From an uncultured Eubacteriales bacterium (GTDB lineage: Bacteria > Bacillota > Clostridia > Christensenellales > Aristaeellaceae): a DNA stretch of 64,000 bases. The stretch lies in assembly GCA_902790495.1 (NCBI GenBank), contig CADASK010000018.1, forward strand, positions 1-64,000, in the 5' to 3' direction. Both the position numbers and the translations under genes were made by a program. The notes beneath the pieces are model-generated. The model made no database searches, was not told the DNA's origin, and was given only the letters and a program-made list of their open reading frames with translations. How positions within the stretch are numbered: position 1 is the first letter of the stretch; each line of letters opens with the position of its first letter. This document shows, in pieces, positions 1-6,777 of the stretch.

Positions 1-232
1 TGCCAAGCGTTTAGCTTATGGGTACCGTGACAACCTCTTCTTCTTTACGCTCGTCAGGTTCCTTTCGATTCGTTTCCCTAACTTTTCGTGAAGAACCAGA
101 AAAGAAGATAGGATGGATGAAATGTTTTTGTCAATCAACAGTAACAGATTTGAAACACAAAACAGCTCATCGTCATGTTTGCCAAAAATGTTCGTATCGT
201 GCGTTCAATTTACCGATTTTTGCAAAATCTAC
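1..232. other. AT-rich non-coding left edge
   Basis: This stretch is visibly richer in A/T than the rest of the window. It has no reading frame with a convincing ribosome binding site or recognisable protein. A 72-codon frame at 18-236 is the longest, but its codon composition does not resemble the neighbouring genes and it runs into the promoter proposed for glgC. It is probably the 3' side of an intergenic region upstream of the glycogen operon. Confidence 0.5.
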
Positions 233-262
233 TTGACGAAACGAGGGATTTGCGGTTAAAAT
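233..262 (+). promoter_or_regulatory. Putative sigma-A promoter of the glg operon
   Basis: TTGACG at 233-238 and TAAAAT at 257-262 are separated by 18 bases. They lie about 130 bases upstream of the glgC start, at the boundary between AT-rich upstream DNA and the GC-rich operon. Confidence 0.55.
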
Positions 263-394
263 AGGAGAGGTCAAGAAGAGAAGATGAGCGGGCAGGCGGC
301 CCGCGCACGAGAAAGGCAACTTGGCCCGCAAGGGTCTTTGCAACCGGGGAAAACCGGCTTACTGGATCAACATATGAAGGAGTGTGTGTTCCCG
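263..394 (+). other. Structured 5' leader of glgC, class unassigned
   Basis: About 130 bases separate the proposed promoter from the glgC start. The leader contains a GCGGGC/GCCCGC hairpin near 287-303, a possible AAAG...CTTT stem around a CCC-GCAA-GGG hairpin near 312-340, and a CCGG/CCGG hairpin near 344-357. It has no terminator-like T-run before the glgC ribosome binding site. It was compared from memory with c-di-GMP, c-di-AMP and THF riboswitches and none fitted, so it may simply be an untranslated leader. Confidence 0.35.
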
Positions 395-1579
395 ATGATG
401 ACGAAAAAGACTTGTATTGCCATGCTGCTGGCAGGCGGTCAGGGAAGCCGGCTGGGCATTCTGACCAAGAATGTCGCCAAGCCTGCGATTCCCTATGGCG
501 GCAAGTACAGGATCATCGACTTCCCCCTGTCCAACTGCACCAACAGCGGCATTGACACGGTCGGCGTGCTGACCCAGTATCAGCCCCTGGAGCTCAATGC
601 CTACATCGGCAGCGGCGCACCCTGGGACTTGGACGTTTCCCACGGCGGCGTGTTTGTGCTGCCCCCTTATCAGAAGGGCAAGGTGGGCGAGTGGTATCGC
701 GGCACCGCCAACGCCATCTACCAGAACATGGCCTTCATCGAGCAGTACAATCCGGACTATGTGCTCATCCTCTCCGGTGACCACATCTACAAGATGGATT
801 ACAACGCCATGCTCAACCACCACGTGAAGCACAACGCGGACGCGACCATCGCCGTGCGCGAGGTGCCGTGGGAGGAAGCCAGCCGCTTCGGCATCATGAA
901 CACCGACGCGGACGACAACGTGGTGGAGTTCGAGGAGAAGCCCAAGAAGCCCAAGAGCAACAAGGCCTCCATGGGCGTGTACATCTTCACCTGGGAAAAA
1001 CTGCGCAAGTACCTGATCGAGGACGAGGAGGACAAGGCTTCCTCCAACGACTTCGGCAAGAACATCATTCCGCGTATGCTGGCTGAAAAGCAGACCGTGG
1101 TGGCCTACGACTTCGCGGGCTACTGGAAGGACGTCGGCACCATCGAGAGCCTCTGGGAGGCCAACATGGACCTGCTGACCACGCCCATGCCCATCGACCT
1201 GCACGACAAGAAGTGGCGCGTCTACGCCCGCAACCCCGGCTATGCCCCGCACTACATCGCCGAGGATGCCAAGGTTACCGACAGCCTGATCACCGAGGGC
1301 TGCCAGGTCTACGGCCGCGTGGAGCACTCCGTGCTGTTCTCCGGTGTGGAGGTTGAGGCCGGCGCCACCGTGACGGACGCGGTGGTCATGCCCAACGCGG
1401 TCATCCGCCGCGGCGCTGTGGTTCGCCGCGCCATCGTGGCTGAGGGCGCTGACGTGGGCCCCGGTGCCATTGTGGGCGAGGAGACCGGCAACATCGCCGT
1501 GGTCGGCAACCGTGTGACGCTGCCCGCCGGCGTGAAGGTGACCGCGGGCCAGCAGGTCGGCGAAGACACCACCTTCTGA
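395..1579 (+). CDS. glgC: Glucose-1-phosphate adenylyltransferase (ADP-glucose pyrophosphorylase), catalytic subunit
   Basis: Makes ADP-glucose from glucose-1-phosphate and ATP, the committed step of bacterial glycogen synthesis in the cytoplasm. The 394-residue protein has the N-terminal nucleotidyltransferase signature AGGQGSRL, the [15 protein letters not shown] region, the [10 protein letters not shown] active-site segment and a C-terminal left-handed beta-helix of hexapeptide-like repeats (about residues 290-394). The start at 395 is chosen because AAGGAG at 377-382 precedes it and the protein then begins just before the conserved core; an in-frame ATG at 284 would add 37 unconserved residues. 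A second ATG at 398 is also possible. It is followed by glgD, its usual partner in Firmicutes, and by glgA. Confidence 0.95.
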   Translation: MMTKKTCIAMLLAGGQGSRLGILTKNVAKPAIPYGGKYRIIDFPLSNCTNSGIDTVGVLTQYQPLELNAYIGSGAPWDLDVSHGGVFVLPPYQKGKVGEWYRGTANAIYQNMAFIEQYNPDYVLILSGDHIYKMDYNAMLNHHVKHNADATIAVREVPWEEASRFGIMNTDADDNVVEFEEKPKKPKSNKASMGVYIFTWEKLRKYLIEDEEDKASSNDFGKNIIPRMLAEKQTVVAYDFAGYWKDVGTIESLWEANMDLLTTPMPIDLHDKKWRVYARNPGYAPHYIAEDAKVTDSLITEGCQVYGRVEHSVLFSGVEVEAGATVTDAVVMPNAVIRRGAVVRRAIVAEGADVGPGAIVGEETGNIAVVGNRVTLPAGVKVTAGQQVGEDTTF

Positions 1580-1624
1580 GCGCAATTTCTCCCATCAAAT
1601 CGAAAGAAATGAGGTTTGAATACG

Positions 1625-2746
1625 ATGAAAGATGTAATGGGCATGATCTATACAGGTGAAGGCGATGCCCTGCTCCGCGAGCTGACCATGATGCGGGCCA
1701 TCGCCGCGCTGCCTGTCGCCGGCCGTTATCGCGTGATCGACTTCCTGATGTCCTCCCTGGTCAACAGCGGCATCCGCAATGTCGGCGTTATCACCCAGAA
1801 GAACTACCACAGCCTGATGGACCACCTGGGCAGCGGCAAGGAATGGGACCTGCACGGCAAGAACGACGGCCTGCACATCCTGGCTCCCTTCCTGACCCGT
1901 GAGAACGTGGGCGTGTACAACGGCATGCTGGACGCGCTGCGCTCCAACACCAACTACCTGACCCGCTCCAAGCAGCAGTACATCGTGCTGGCCAACTCCA
2001 ACATGATCTTCAACGCCGACATCGACGCCTTCATCGAGTATCACATCGAGACCGGCGCGGAGATCACCCTGATGTACACCAATGATCCCTCCATCCGCCG
2101 CGAGGAGTTCGGCACCTACATCGCCGTGGACGAGAACGGCAAGGTGACCGACATGGAGGTGGAGCCCACCCATCCCACCCATGAGAACACCTTCATGGAT
2201 GTGCTGATCATGAAGCGCGAGACACTGCGCAACCTGGTGGACAAGGCGGTCGCCCACGGCCAGCATGAGCTGAACCGCGACGTGCTGATGCCCATGATCG
2301 ACGGCGGCACCGCCAATGTCAACGCCTGGCAGTACACCGGCCCCGTGTGGCTGATGGATTCCGTGCAGAGCTACTTCCGCTTCAACATGGACATCCTCGA
2401 CGCCGACAACCGCAAGAGGCTGTTCGCCGAGAACCTGCCCGTGTACACCAAGGTGCGCGACGAGATGCCCGCCCGCTACGGCGACGACGTGCACGTCTCC
2501 AACACCCTGGTGGCCGACGGCTGCGTGATCGAGGGCACGGTGGAGAACAGCGTGCTGTTCCGCGGCGTGCACATCGCGGCCGGCGCTCACGTGAAGAACT
2601 GCATCATCATGCAGGACGGCCAGGTCAATTCCGGCGCGTACATCGAGAACTGCATCCTGGATAAGCAGGCTGTCATCAAGCGCAACGCGCGCCTGATCGG
2701 CCCCGACGCCTATCCCATCGTCATCGCGAAGAACGTGGTGATCTGA
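1625..2746 (+). CDS. glgD: Glucose-1-phosphate adenylyltransferase regulatory subunit GlgD
   Basis: A 373-residue homologue of GlgC that forms a mixed enzyme with it in Firmicutes and raises its activity. The fold is the same (nucleotidyltransferase domain, then hexapeptide-repeat helix), but the GGQGSRL-type nucleotide loop is replaced by a segment starting TGEGDALLRELT. That loss is the family mark of the regulatory chain. Residues RYRVIDFLMSSLVNSGI match the GlgC core. The ATG at 1625 has GAGG at 1611-1614; a TTG nine bases upstream is less likely. It lies 45 bases after glgC and 85 bases before glgA, with a strong hairpin in the second gap. Confidence 0.93.
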   Translation: MKDVMGMIYTGEGDALLRELTMMRAIAALPVAGRYRVIDFLMSSLVNSGIRNVGVITQKNYHSLMDHLGSGKEWDLHGKNDGLHILAPFLTRENVGVYNGMLDALRSNTNYLTRSKQQYIVLANSNMIFNADIDAFIEYHIETGAEITLMYTNDPSIRREEFGTYIAVDENGKVTDMEVEPTHPTHENTFMDVLIMKRETLRNLVDKAVAHGQHELNRDVLMPMIDGGTANVNAWQYTGPVWLMDSVQSYFRFNMDILDADNRKRLFAENLPVYTKVRDEMPARYGDDVHVSNTLVADGCVIEGTVENSVLFRGVHIAAGAHVKNCIIMQDGQVNSGAYIENCILDKQAVIKRNARLIGPDAYPIVIAKNVVI

Positions 2747-2756
2747 TCCAAGCCGC

Positions 2757-2794
2757 AACGCCGCGCCGGTTCACAAGTCGATCGGCGCGGCGTT
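2757..2794 (+). other. Intercistronic hairpin between glgD and glgA
   Basis: AACGCCGCGCCG (2757-2768) pairs perfectly with CGGCGCGGCGTT (2783-2794) over 12 bases with a 14-base loop. No T-run follows, so it is unlikely to be an intrinsic terminator. It sits between the glgD stop and the glgA ribosome binding site and could stabilise the upstream mRNA or set the ratio of GlgCD to GlgA. Confidence 0.7.
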
Positions 2795-2831
2795 CAGCGT
2801 AACCGCATCACCTGAAACGGAGGAACTGCCC

Positions 2832-4541
2832 ATGAAGATTCTGTTTACCGCCAGCGAATGCGTTCCCTTCATCAAGACCGGCGGACTGGCTGACGTGGTT
2901 GGCGCGCTGACGCCCGTGCTCGCGGGCCAGGGCCATGACGTGCGCGTGATTCTGCCCCTCTACGGCCAGATCCCGCAGAAGTTCGTCGAAAAGATGAAGC
3001 ACGTGGTGGACTTTGAGATCAGCCTCGGCTGGCGCAAGCAGTACTGCGGCATTGAGATGCTGCAGGACAATGGGGTCACCTGGTACTTTGTGGATAACAA
3101 GTTCTACTTCGGCCGTCCGTACATCTACGGCATGGGCGGTGACGAGTACGAGCGCTTCGGCTTCTTCTGCCGCGCCTGCCTGAACGCCCTGCCGCTGATC
3201 GACTTCCAGCCCGACGTGATCCACGCCCACGACTGGCAGAGCGGCATGGTGCCGGCCCTGCTGAAGATCCAGTACGCGCACCTGCCCTTCTACGCCAACA
3301 TGCGCACCATCTACACGATCCACAACCTGCAGTATCAAGGCATCTTCGGCATCCGCGAGGTGCAGGATATCCTGGGCCTGGGCGACAGCCTGTGGACGGA
3401 CGACAAGCTGGAGTGCTTCGGCTGCGCGAACTTCATGAAGGCCGCTCTGGTCTACACGGACATGATCACCACGGTCAGCCCCTCCTACGCCGAGGAAATC
3501 CAGACCGCCTACTACGGCGAGCGCCTGGACGGCCTGCTCCGCGCGCGCAAGCATCAGCTCTACGGCGTGCTGAACGGCCTGGACATCGTGGACTACAACC
3601 CCGCCGAGGACAACTGGATCGCGGCGAAGTACAGCGTGGACGATCTCTCCGGCAAGGCCGCCTGCAAGCGCGCCCTGCAGGAGGAGCTGGGCCTGGAGAT
3701 CAACCCCGACGTGCCGATCATCGGCATGGTGGGCCGCCTGAGCAACCAGAAGGGTCTCGACCTCGTGGATTACATCATCTCCGACCTGATGAGCGAGGAC
3801 GTGCAGCTGGTGGTGCTGGGCATGGGCGAGAGCCGCTATGTCAATCTCTTCAGCTGGGCCGAGAGCGAGTACCAGGGCCGTGTGGCCGCCCGCTTCACCA
3901 TGGACAGCGGACTGGCGCACCGCATCTATGCCGGCTGTGACATGTTCCTGATGCCCAGCCAGTTTGAGCCCTGCGGCCTAAGCCAGATGATCGCCATGCG
4001 CTATGGCACCGTGCCGATCGTCCGCGAGACCGGCGGCCTGCGCGACACCGTGCTCAGCTACAACGAGTACACCGGCGACGGCAACGGCTTCAGCTTCTTC
4101 AACTACAACGCCCACGACATGCTGCACGTGATCGAGCGCGCCCAGGATTACTACAAGAATCACAAGGACGTCTGGACCATGCTGCAGAAGCGCGGCATGA
4201 ACGGCGACTACAGCTGGGATCGCTCGGCGGCCAAGTATGTGTCGCTGTACCGCGGCCTGATTGGTGAGAGCGAGCTGCGCGACCCCGCCGAGCCGGACGA
4301 CGAGCCCGTGGCGGAAGCCCCGAAGCCCAAACGCACCCGCAAGCCCAAGGCGGAAGCCGCCCCGAAGGCTGAGAAGGCCGAAAAGGCAGAAAAGCCCGCC
4401 AAGGCTGAAAAGGCCGAGAAGAAGGCGCCCGCTCCCAAGAAGCGCGCCACCAAGGCCAAGGCTGCTGAAGCCCCCGCCGAGGAAGCCCCCAAGCCTAAGC
4501 GCACCCGTAAGCCCAAGGCCGAGGCGGAAGCGAAAGCCTAA
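2832..4541 (+). CDS. glgA: Glycogen synthase (ADP-glucose type) with Lys/Ala-rich C-terminal tail
   Basis: Transfers glucose from ADP-glucose to the growing alpha-1,4-glucan. Residues 1-475 form a complete GT5 glycogen synthase: an N-terminal KTGGLADVV ADP-glucose loop, the HAHDWQSG segment, the GRLSNQKG nucleotide-binding region and the FEPCGLSQMIAM E-x7-E motif. The family normally ends near residue 480. Here about 90 further residues follow, made almost only of Lys, Ala, Pro, Glu, Arg and Thr, with KPKRTRKPKAEA occurring near both ends of the tail. The start ATG follows GGAGG at 2820-2824. It is the third gene of the glg operon. The tail resembles histone-H1-like basic tails, and its role is unknown. 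Confidence 0.95.
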   Translation: MKILFTASECVPFIKTGGLADVVGALTPVLAGQGHDVRVILPLYGQIPQKFVEKMKHVVDFEISLGWRKQYCGIEMLQDNGVTWYFVDNKFYFGRPYIYGMGGDEYERFGFFCRACLNALPLIDFQPDVIHAHDWQSGMVPALLKIQYAHLPFYANMRTIYTIHNLQYQGIFGIREVQDILGLGDSLWTDDKLECFGCANFMKAALVYTDMITTVSPSYAEEIQTAYYGERLDGLLRARKHQLYGVLNGLDIVDYNPAEDNWIAAKYSVDDLSGKAACKRALQEELGLEINPDVPIIGMVGRLSNQKGLDLVDYIISDLMSEDVQLVVLGMGESRYVNLFSWAESEYQGRVAARFTMDSGLAHRIYAGCDMFLMPSQFEPCGLSQMIAMRYGTVPIVRETGGLRDTVLSYNEYTGDGNGFSFFNYNAHDMLHVIERAQDYYKNHKDVWTMLQKRGMNGDYSWDRSAAKYVSLYRGLIGESELRDPAEPDDEPVAEAPKPKRTRKPKAEAAPKAEKAEKAEKPAKAEKAEKKAPAPKKRATKAKAAEAPAEEAPKPKRTRKPKAEAEAKA

Positions 4542-4576
4542 TCAACGCGTATCAGACAGTTCAATGTAAACGGACA

Positions 4577-4637
4577 GGCGAAGGTTTGCAAAGGGCGATC
4601 GCAAAGCCCTTTGCCCGCGCCCGCAGGCGCGGAACCC
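4577..4637 (+). repeat. Dispersed two-hairpin repeat, copy A (short form)
   Basis: Begins GGCGAAGG and ends GGAACCC. Hairpin 1 is GCAAAGGGC / GCCCTTTGC around the loop GATCGCAAA; hairpin 2 is CCGCGCC / GGCGCGG around CGCA. It lies between glgA and the methyltransferase gene. Four more copies occur at 15764-15822, 17590-17648, 20305-20429 and 36624-36747. Confidence 0.9.
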
Positions 4638-4690
4638 TGCCACATAGCAAGACAAAACGCCTAAAGAACCAATGACCCAATGAGTGAAGA

Positions 4691-4725
4691 CGGACGCGCC
4701 GGATTCGTTCGGCGCGCCCGTTTTT
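4691..4725 (+). terminator. Intrinsic terminator upstream of the methyltransferase gene
   Basis: CGGACGCGCCG (4691-4701) pairs with CGGCGCGCCCG (4710-4720) with one mismatch and is followed by five T residues. It probably ends the glg transcript. It lies only 25 bases before the next start codon, too close for a promoter between them, so the next gene may be reached by read-through. Confidence 0.75.
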
Positions 4726-4749
4726 CGGCACAAACGAGAGGGGACCGCC

Positions 4750-5532
4750 ATGACCGCAACACCGCCGCAGGAGCCTCTGTCGCCCCGCGAGGACGAACAG
4801 CTGGAGGACCTCCAGCTCCAGGGTCTGCGCATCCTGCAGAACAAGCGCGGCTTCCGCTTTGGCATGGACGCCGTGCTCCTGGCGGATTTCGCGCGCATCC
4901 GCCCCGGCGACGCGGTCGTCGACCTGGGCACCGGCACCGGTATCCTGCCCCTGCTGCTCATCGGCCGAGGGAAGGGCCGGACGTTTCACGCGCTGGAGCT
5001 GCAGCCCGAGATGGCGGATATGGCGGCCCATACCATGGCGCTGAACGGCCTCACAGACCGGGTGCAGGTGCTCTGCGCGGACGCGGCGAAGGCCGCCGGG
5101 ATCCTGCCGCCCTGCTCCGCGGACGCGGTCATCTGCAATCCGCCCTACGGCGCGCCGGGACAGACCCTGCACAGCCCCTATGAGGCCGTGGACAGGGCCC
5201 GGCACCAGGCGGAGGATGGTCTGCTGGGCTGGTTCCGGGCCGCGCACCGTATCCTGCGGGGGAAGGGCAGCCTGAGTGTGATCTATCCCGCGCCGCGCCT
5301 GCTGGAGTTGATGGACACGATGCGGGCAGCCCATCTGACGCCCAAGCGCTTTCGCCTGATCTACCCGCGCGCGGACGCCCCGGCCAACCTGGCGCTGGTG
5401 GAGGCGGTGAAGGACGCCAAGCCCCTGCTGCACCCGATGCCGCCGCTGATCGTCTACGGGCAGGACGGCGCGTGGACGGAGGAGCTGCAGGCCATCTATC
5501 ATCTCAGAAGCGAGGAGGACGGACAGGGATGA
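4750..5532 (+). CDS. TrmN6/YfiC-like tRNA (adenine-N6)-methyltransferase
   Basis: A 260-residue SAM-dependent methyltransferase. The Rossmann-fold motif I is VVDLGTGTGILPLLL and the catalytic motif IV is CNPPYG, typical of N6-adenine methyltransferases. The opening region (LQGLRILQNKRGFRFGMDAVLLADF) is characteristic of the family that modifies adenine 37 of tRNA1(Val) in E. coli; the substrate here is inferred. The ATG at 4750 is preferred because GAGAGGGG lies just upstream, whereas an in-frame ATG at 4684 lies before the terminator hairpin. Its TGA overlaps the next ATG by four bases, so the two genes are translationally coupled. Confidence 0.85.
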   Translation: MTATPPQEPLSPREDEQLEDLQLQGLRILQNKRGFRFGMDAVLLADFARIRPGDAVVDLGTGTGILPLLLIGRGKGRTFHALELQPEMADMAAHTMALNGLTDRVQVLCADAAKAAGILPPCSADAVICNPPYGAPGQTLHSPYEAVDRARHQAEDGLLGWFRAAHRILRGKGSLSVIYPAPRLLELMDTMRAAHLTPKRFRLIYPRADAPANLALVEAVKDAKPLLHPMPPLIVYGQDGAWTEELQAIYHLRSEEDGQG

Positions 5533-6752
5533 GCCGTGTCATCATCATCGGCGGCGGAGCGGCGGGGCTTGCGGCGGCCGTCAGCGCCGCATCCTGCGGG
5601 GATGAGGTGCTGGTGCTGGAGCGCATGGACCGCGTGGGCAAAAAGCTGCTGGCCACCGGCAACGGCCGCTGCAACCTGATGAACACCCAGACCCTGCGCT
5701 ATCCGAGCGGGGCAGACTTCGCCGCGGAAGTGCTCAAGCGCTGCGGTCCCGCGGATCAGCGCCGCTTCTGGGAAGGCCTCGGCCTGCGGCTGCGCGAGGA
5801 AGGCGAGGGCCGTGTTTATCCGGCGGATGCCCAGGCGGCCACTGTGCTGGATGTGCTGCGCCTGCACCTGGCGCGGCTCGGCGTGGCGGTGCAGACCGGC
5901 GTCCAGGTCACCGCGCTGACCCGCGAGGGCCGGCGGTGGAGGGTGACCGTGGCGTCGGGCGAGACATGGACCGCGGATCGGGTGATCGTGGCGGGCGGCG
6001 GCCGCGCGCAGCCGAAGCTGGGCAGCGACGGCAGCGCCTACGCCCTGATGACCGCCCAGGGACACAGGCTCCGGACGCCCATGCCCGCCCTGACCCAGAT
6101 CGAGACCGAGCGCAAGCCCATCGCGGGGCTCTCGGGCATCCGGGTCAAGTGCGGGGTTTCGGTCTGGCACGGCGGCAGGCTGCTGCACCGGGAGAATGGC
6201 GAGGCGCTGTTCGCCGACTACGGCGTGAGCGGCGTGTGCGTGATGCAGTGCGCTCAGTACGCGGCAAAGCGGGACACGAGCCTGAGCCTCTGCCTGCTGC
6301 CGGACATGGGCATCGCGGATGAAGAAGGCCTGCGCGCGGAGCTGCAGCGCAGGCGCACGGACTGGGCGCGCGTGCCGTTGGAGCAGCTCTGGACAGGCCT
6401 CAGCCCGGCGCGGCTGGGACAGGCCCTCTTCCGCAGGGCGGAGATCAGACCCAATGATCGGGTGTGCGGGAGCCTGACGGAGGCGGAGATCAGCCGACTG
6501 ACTGCCGCCGCTGCGGCCTTCACCCTGCGGGTCACGGGGATCCGGGGCTTCGACACGGCTCAGGTGACGGCGGGTGGCATCGACACCGACGGCTTTGATC
6601 CGGCGAACCTGGCCTCCCGCATCGCACCCGGCCTGCACGCGGCGGGCGAGGTGCTGGACGTGGACGGAGACTGCGGCGGCTTCAACCTGATGTTCGCCTT
6701 CGGCTCCGGCATCCTGGCGGGCCTCAACGGGCGCAAGCCCAACCATCCATGA
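5529..6752 (+). CDS. HI0933/YhiN-family FAD-dependent oxidoreductase
   Basis: A 407-residue flavoprotein. The N-terminus carries the dinucleotide-binding signature IIIGGGAAGLAAA and then the family-specific GKKLLATGNGRCNLMN segment. The C-terminus has GGFNLMFAFGSG, which closes the FAD site. The reaction of this widespread family (HI0933-like, sometimes called aminoacetone oxidase) is not firmly established. It starts inside the stop codon of the methyltransferase gene (ATGA overlap), and tex follows 25 bases downstream on the same strand, so the three probably form one transcript. Confidence 0.88.
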   Translation: MSRVIIIGGGAAGLAAAVSAASCGDEVLVLERMDRVGKKLLATGNGRCNLMNTQTLRYPSGADFAAEVLKRCGPADQRRFWEGLGLRLREEGEGRVYPADAQAATVLDVLRLHLARLGVAVQTGVQVTALTREGRRWRVTVASGETWTADRVIVAGGGRAQPKLGSDGSAYALMTAQGHRLRTPMPALTQIETERKPIAGLSGIRVKCGVSVWHGGRLLHRENGEALFADYGVSGVCVMQCAQYAAKRDTSLSLCLLPDMGIADEEGLRAELQRRRTDWARVPLEQLWTGLSPARLGQALFRRAEIRPNDRVCGSLTEAEISRLTAAAAAFTLRVTGIRGFDTAQVTAGGIDTDGFDPANLASRIAPGLHAAGEVLDVDGDCGGFNLMFAFGSGILAGLNGRKPNHP

Positions 6753-6777
6753 GACAGAGAAGGAGTCCTATACCACC

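Noticed and set aside
18..236. A 72-codon plus-strand frame at the left edge
   Set aside because: It has no convincing ribosome binding site and no family resemblance, its composition is unlike the real genes, and it overlaps the likely glgC promoter.
263..394. c-di-GMP or similar riboswitch before glgC
   Set aside because: Some GCAA and hairpin elements are reminiscent, but the conserved core could not be aligned by eye, so it is listed only as an unassigned leader.
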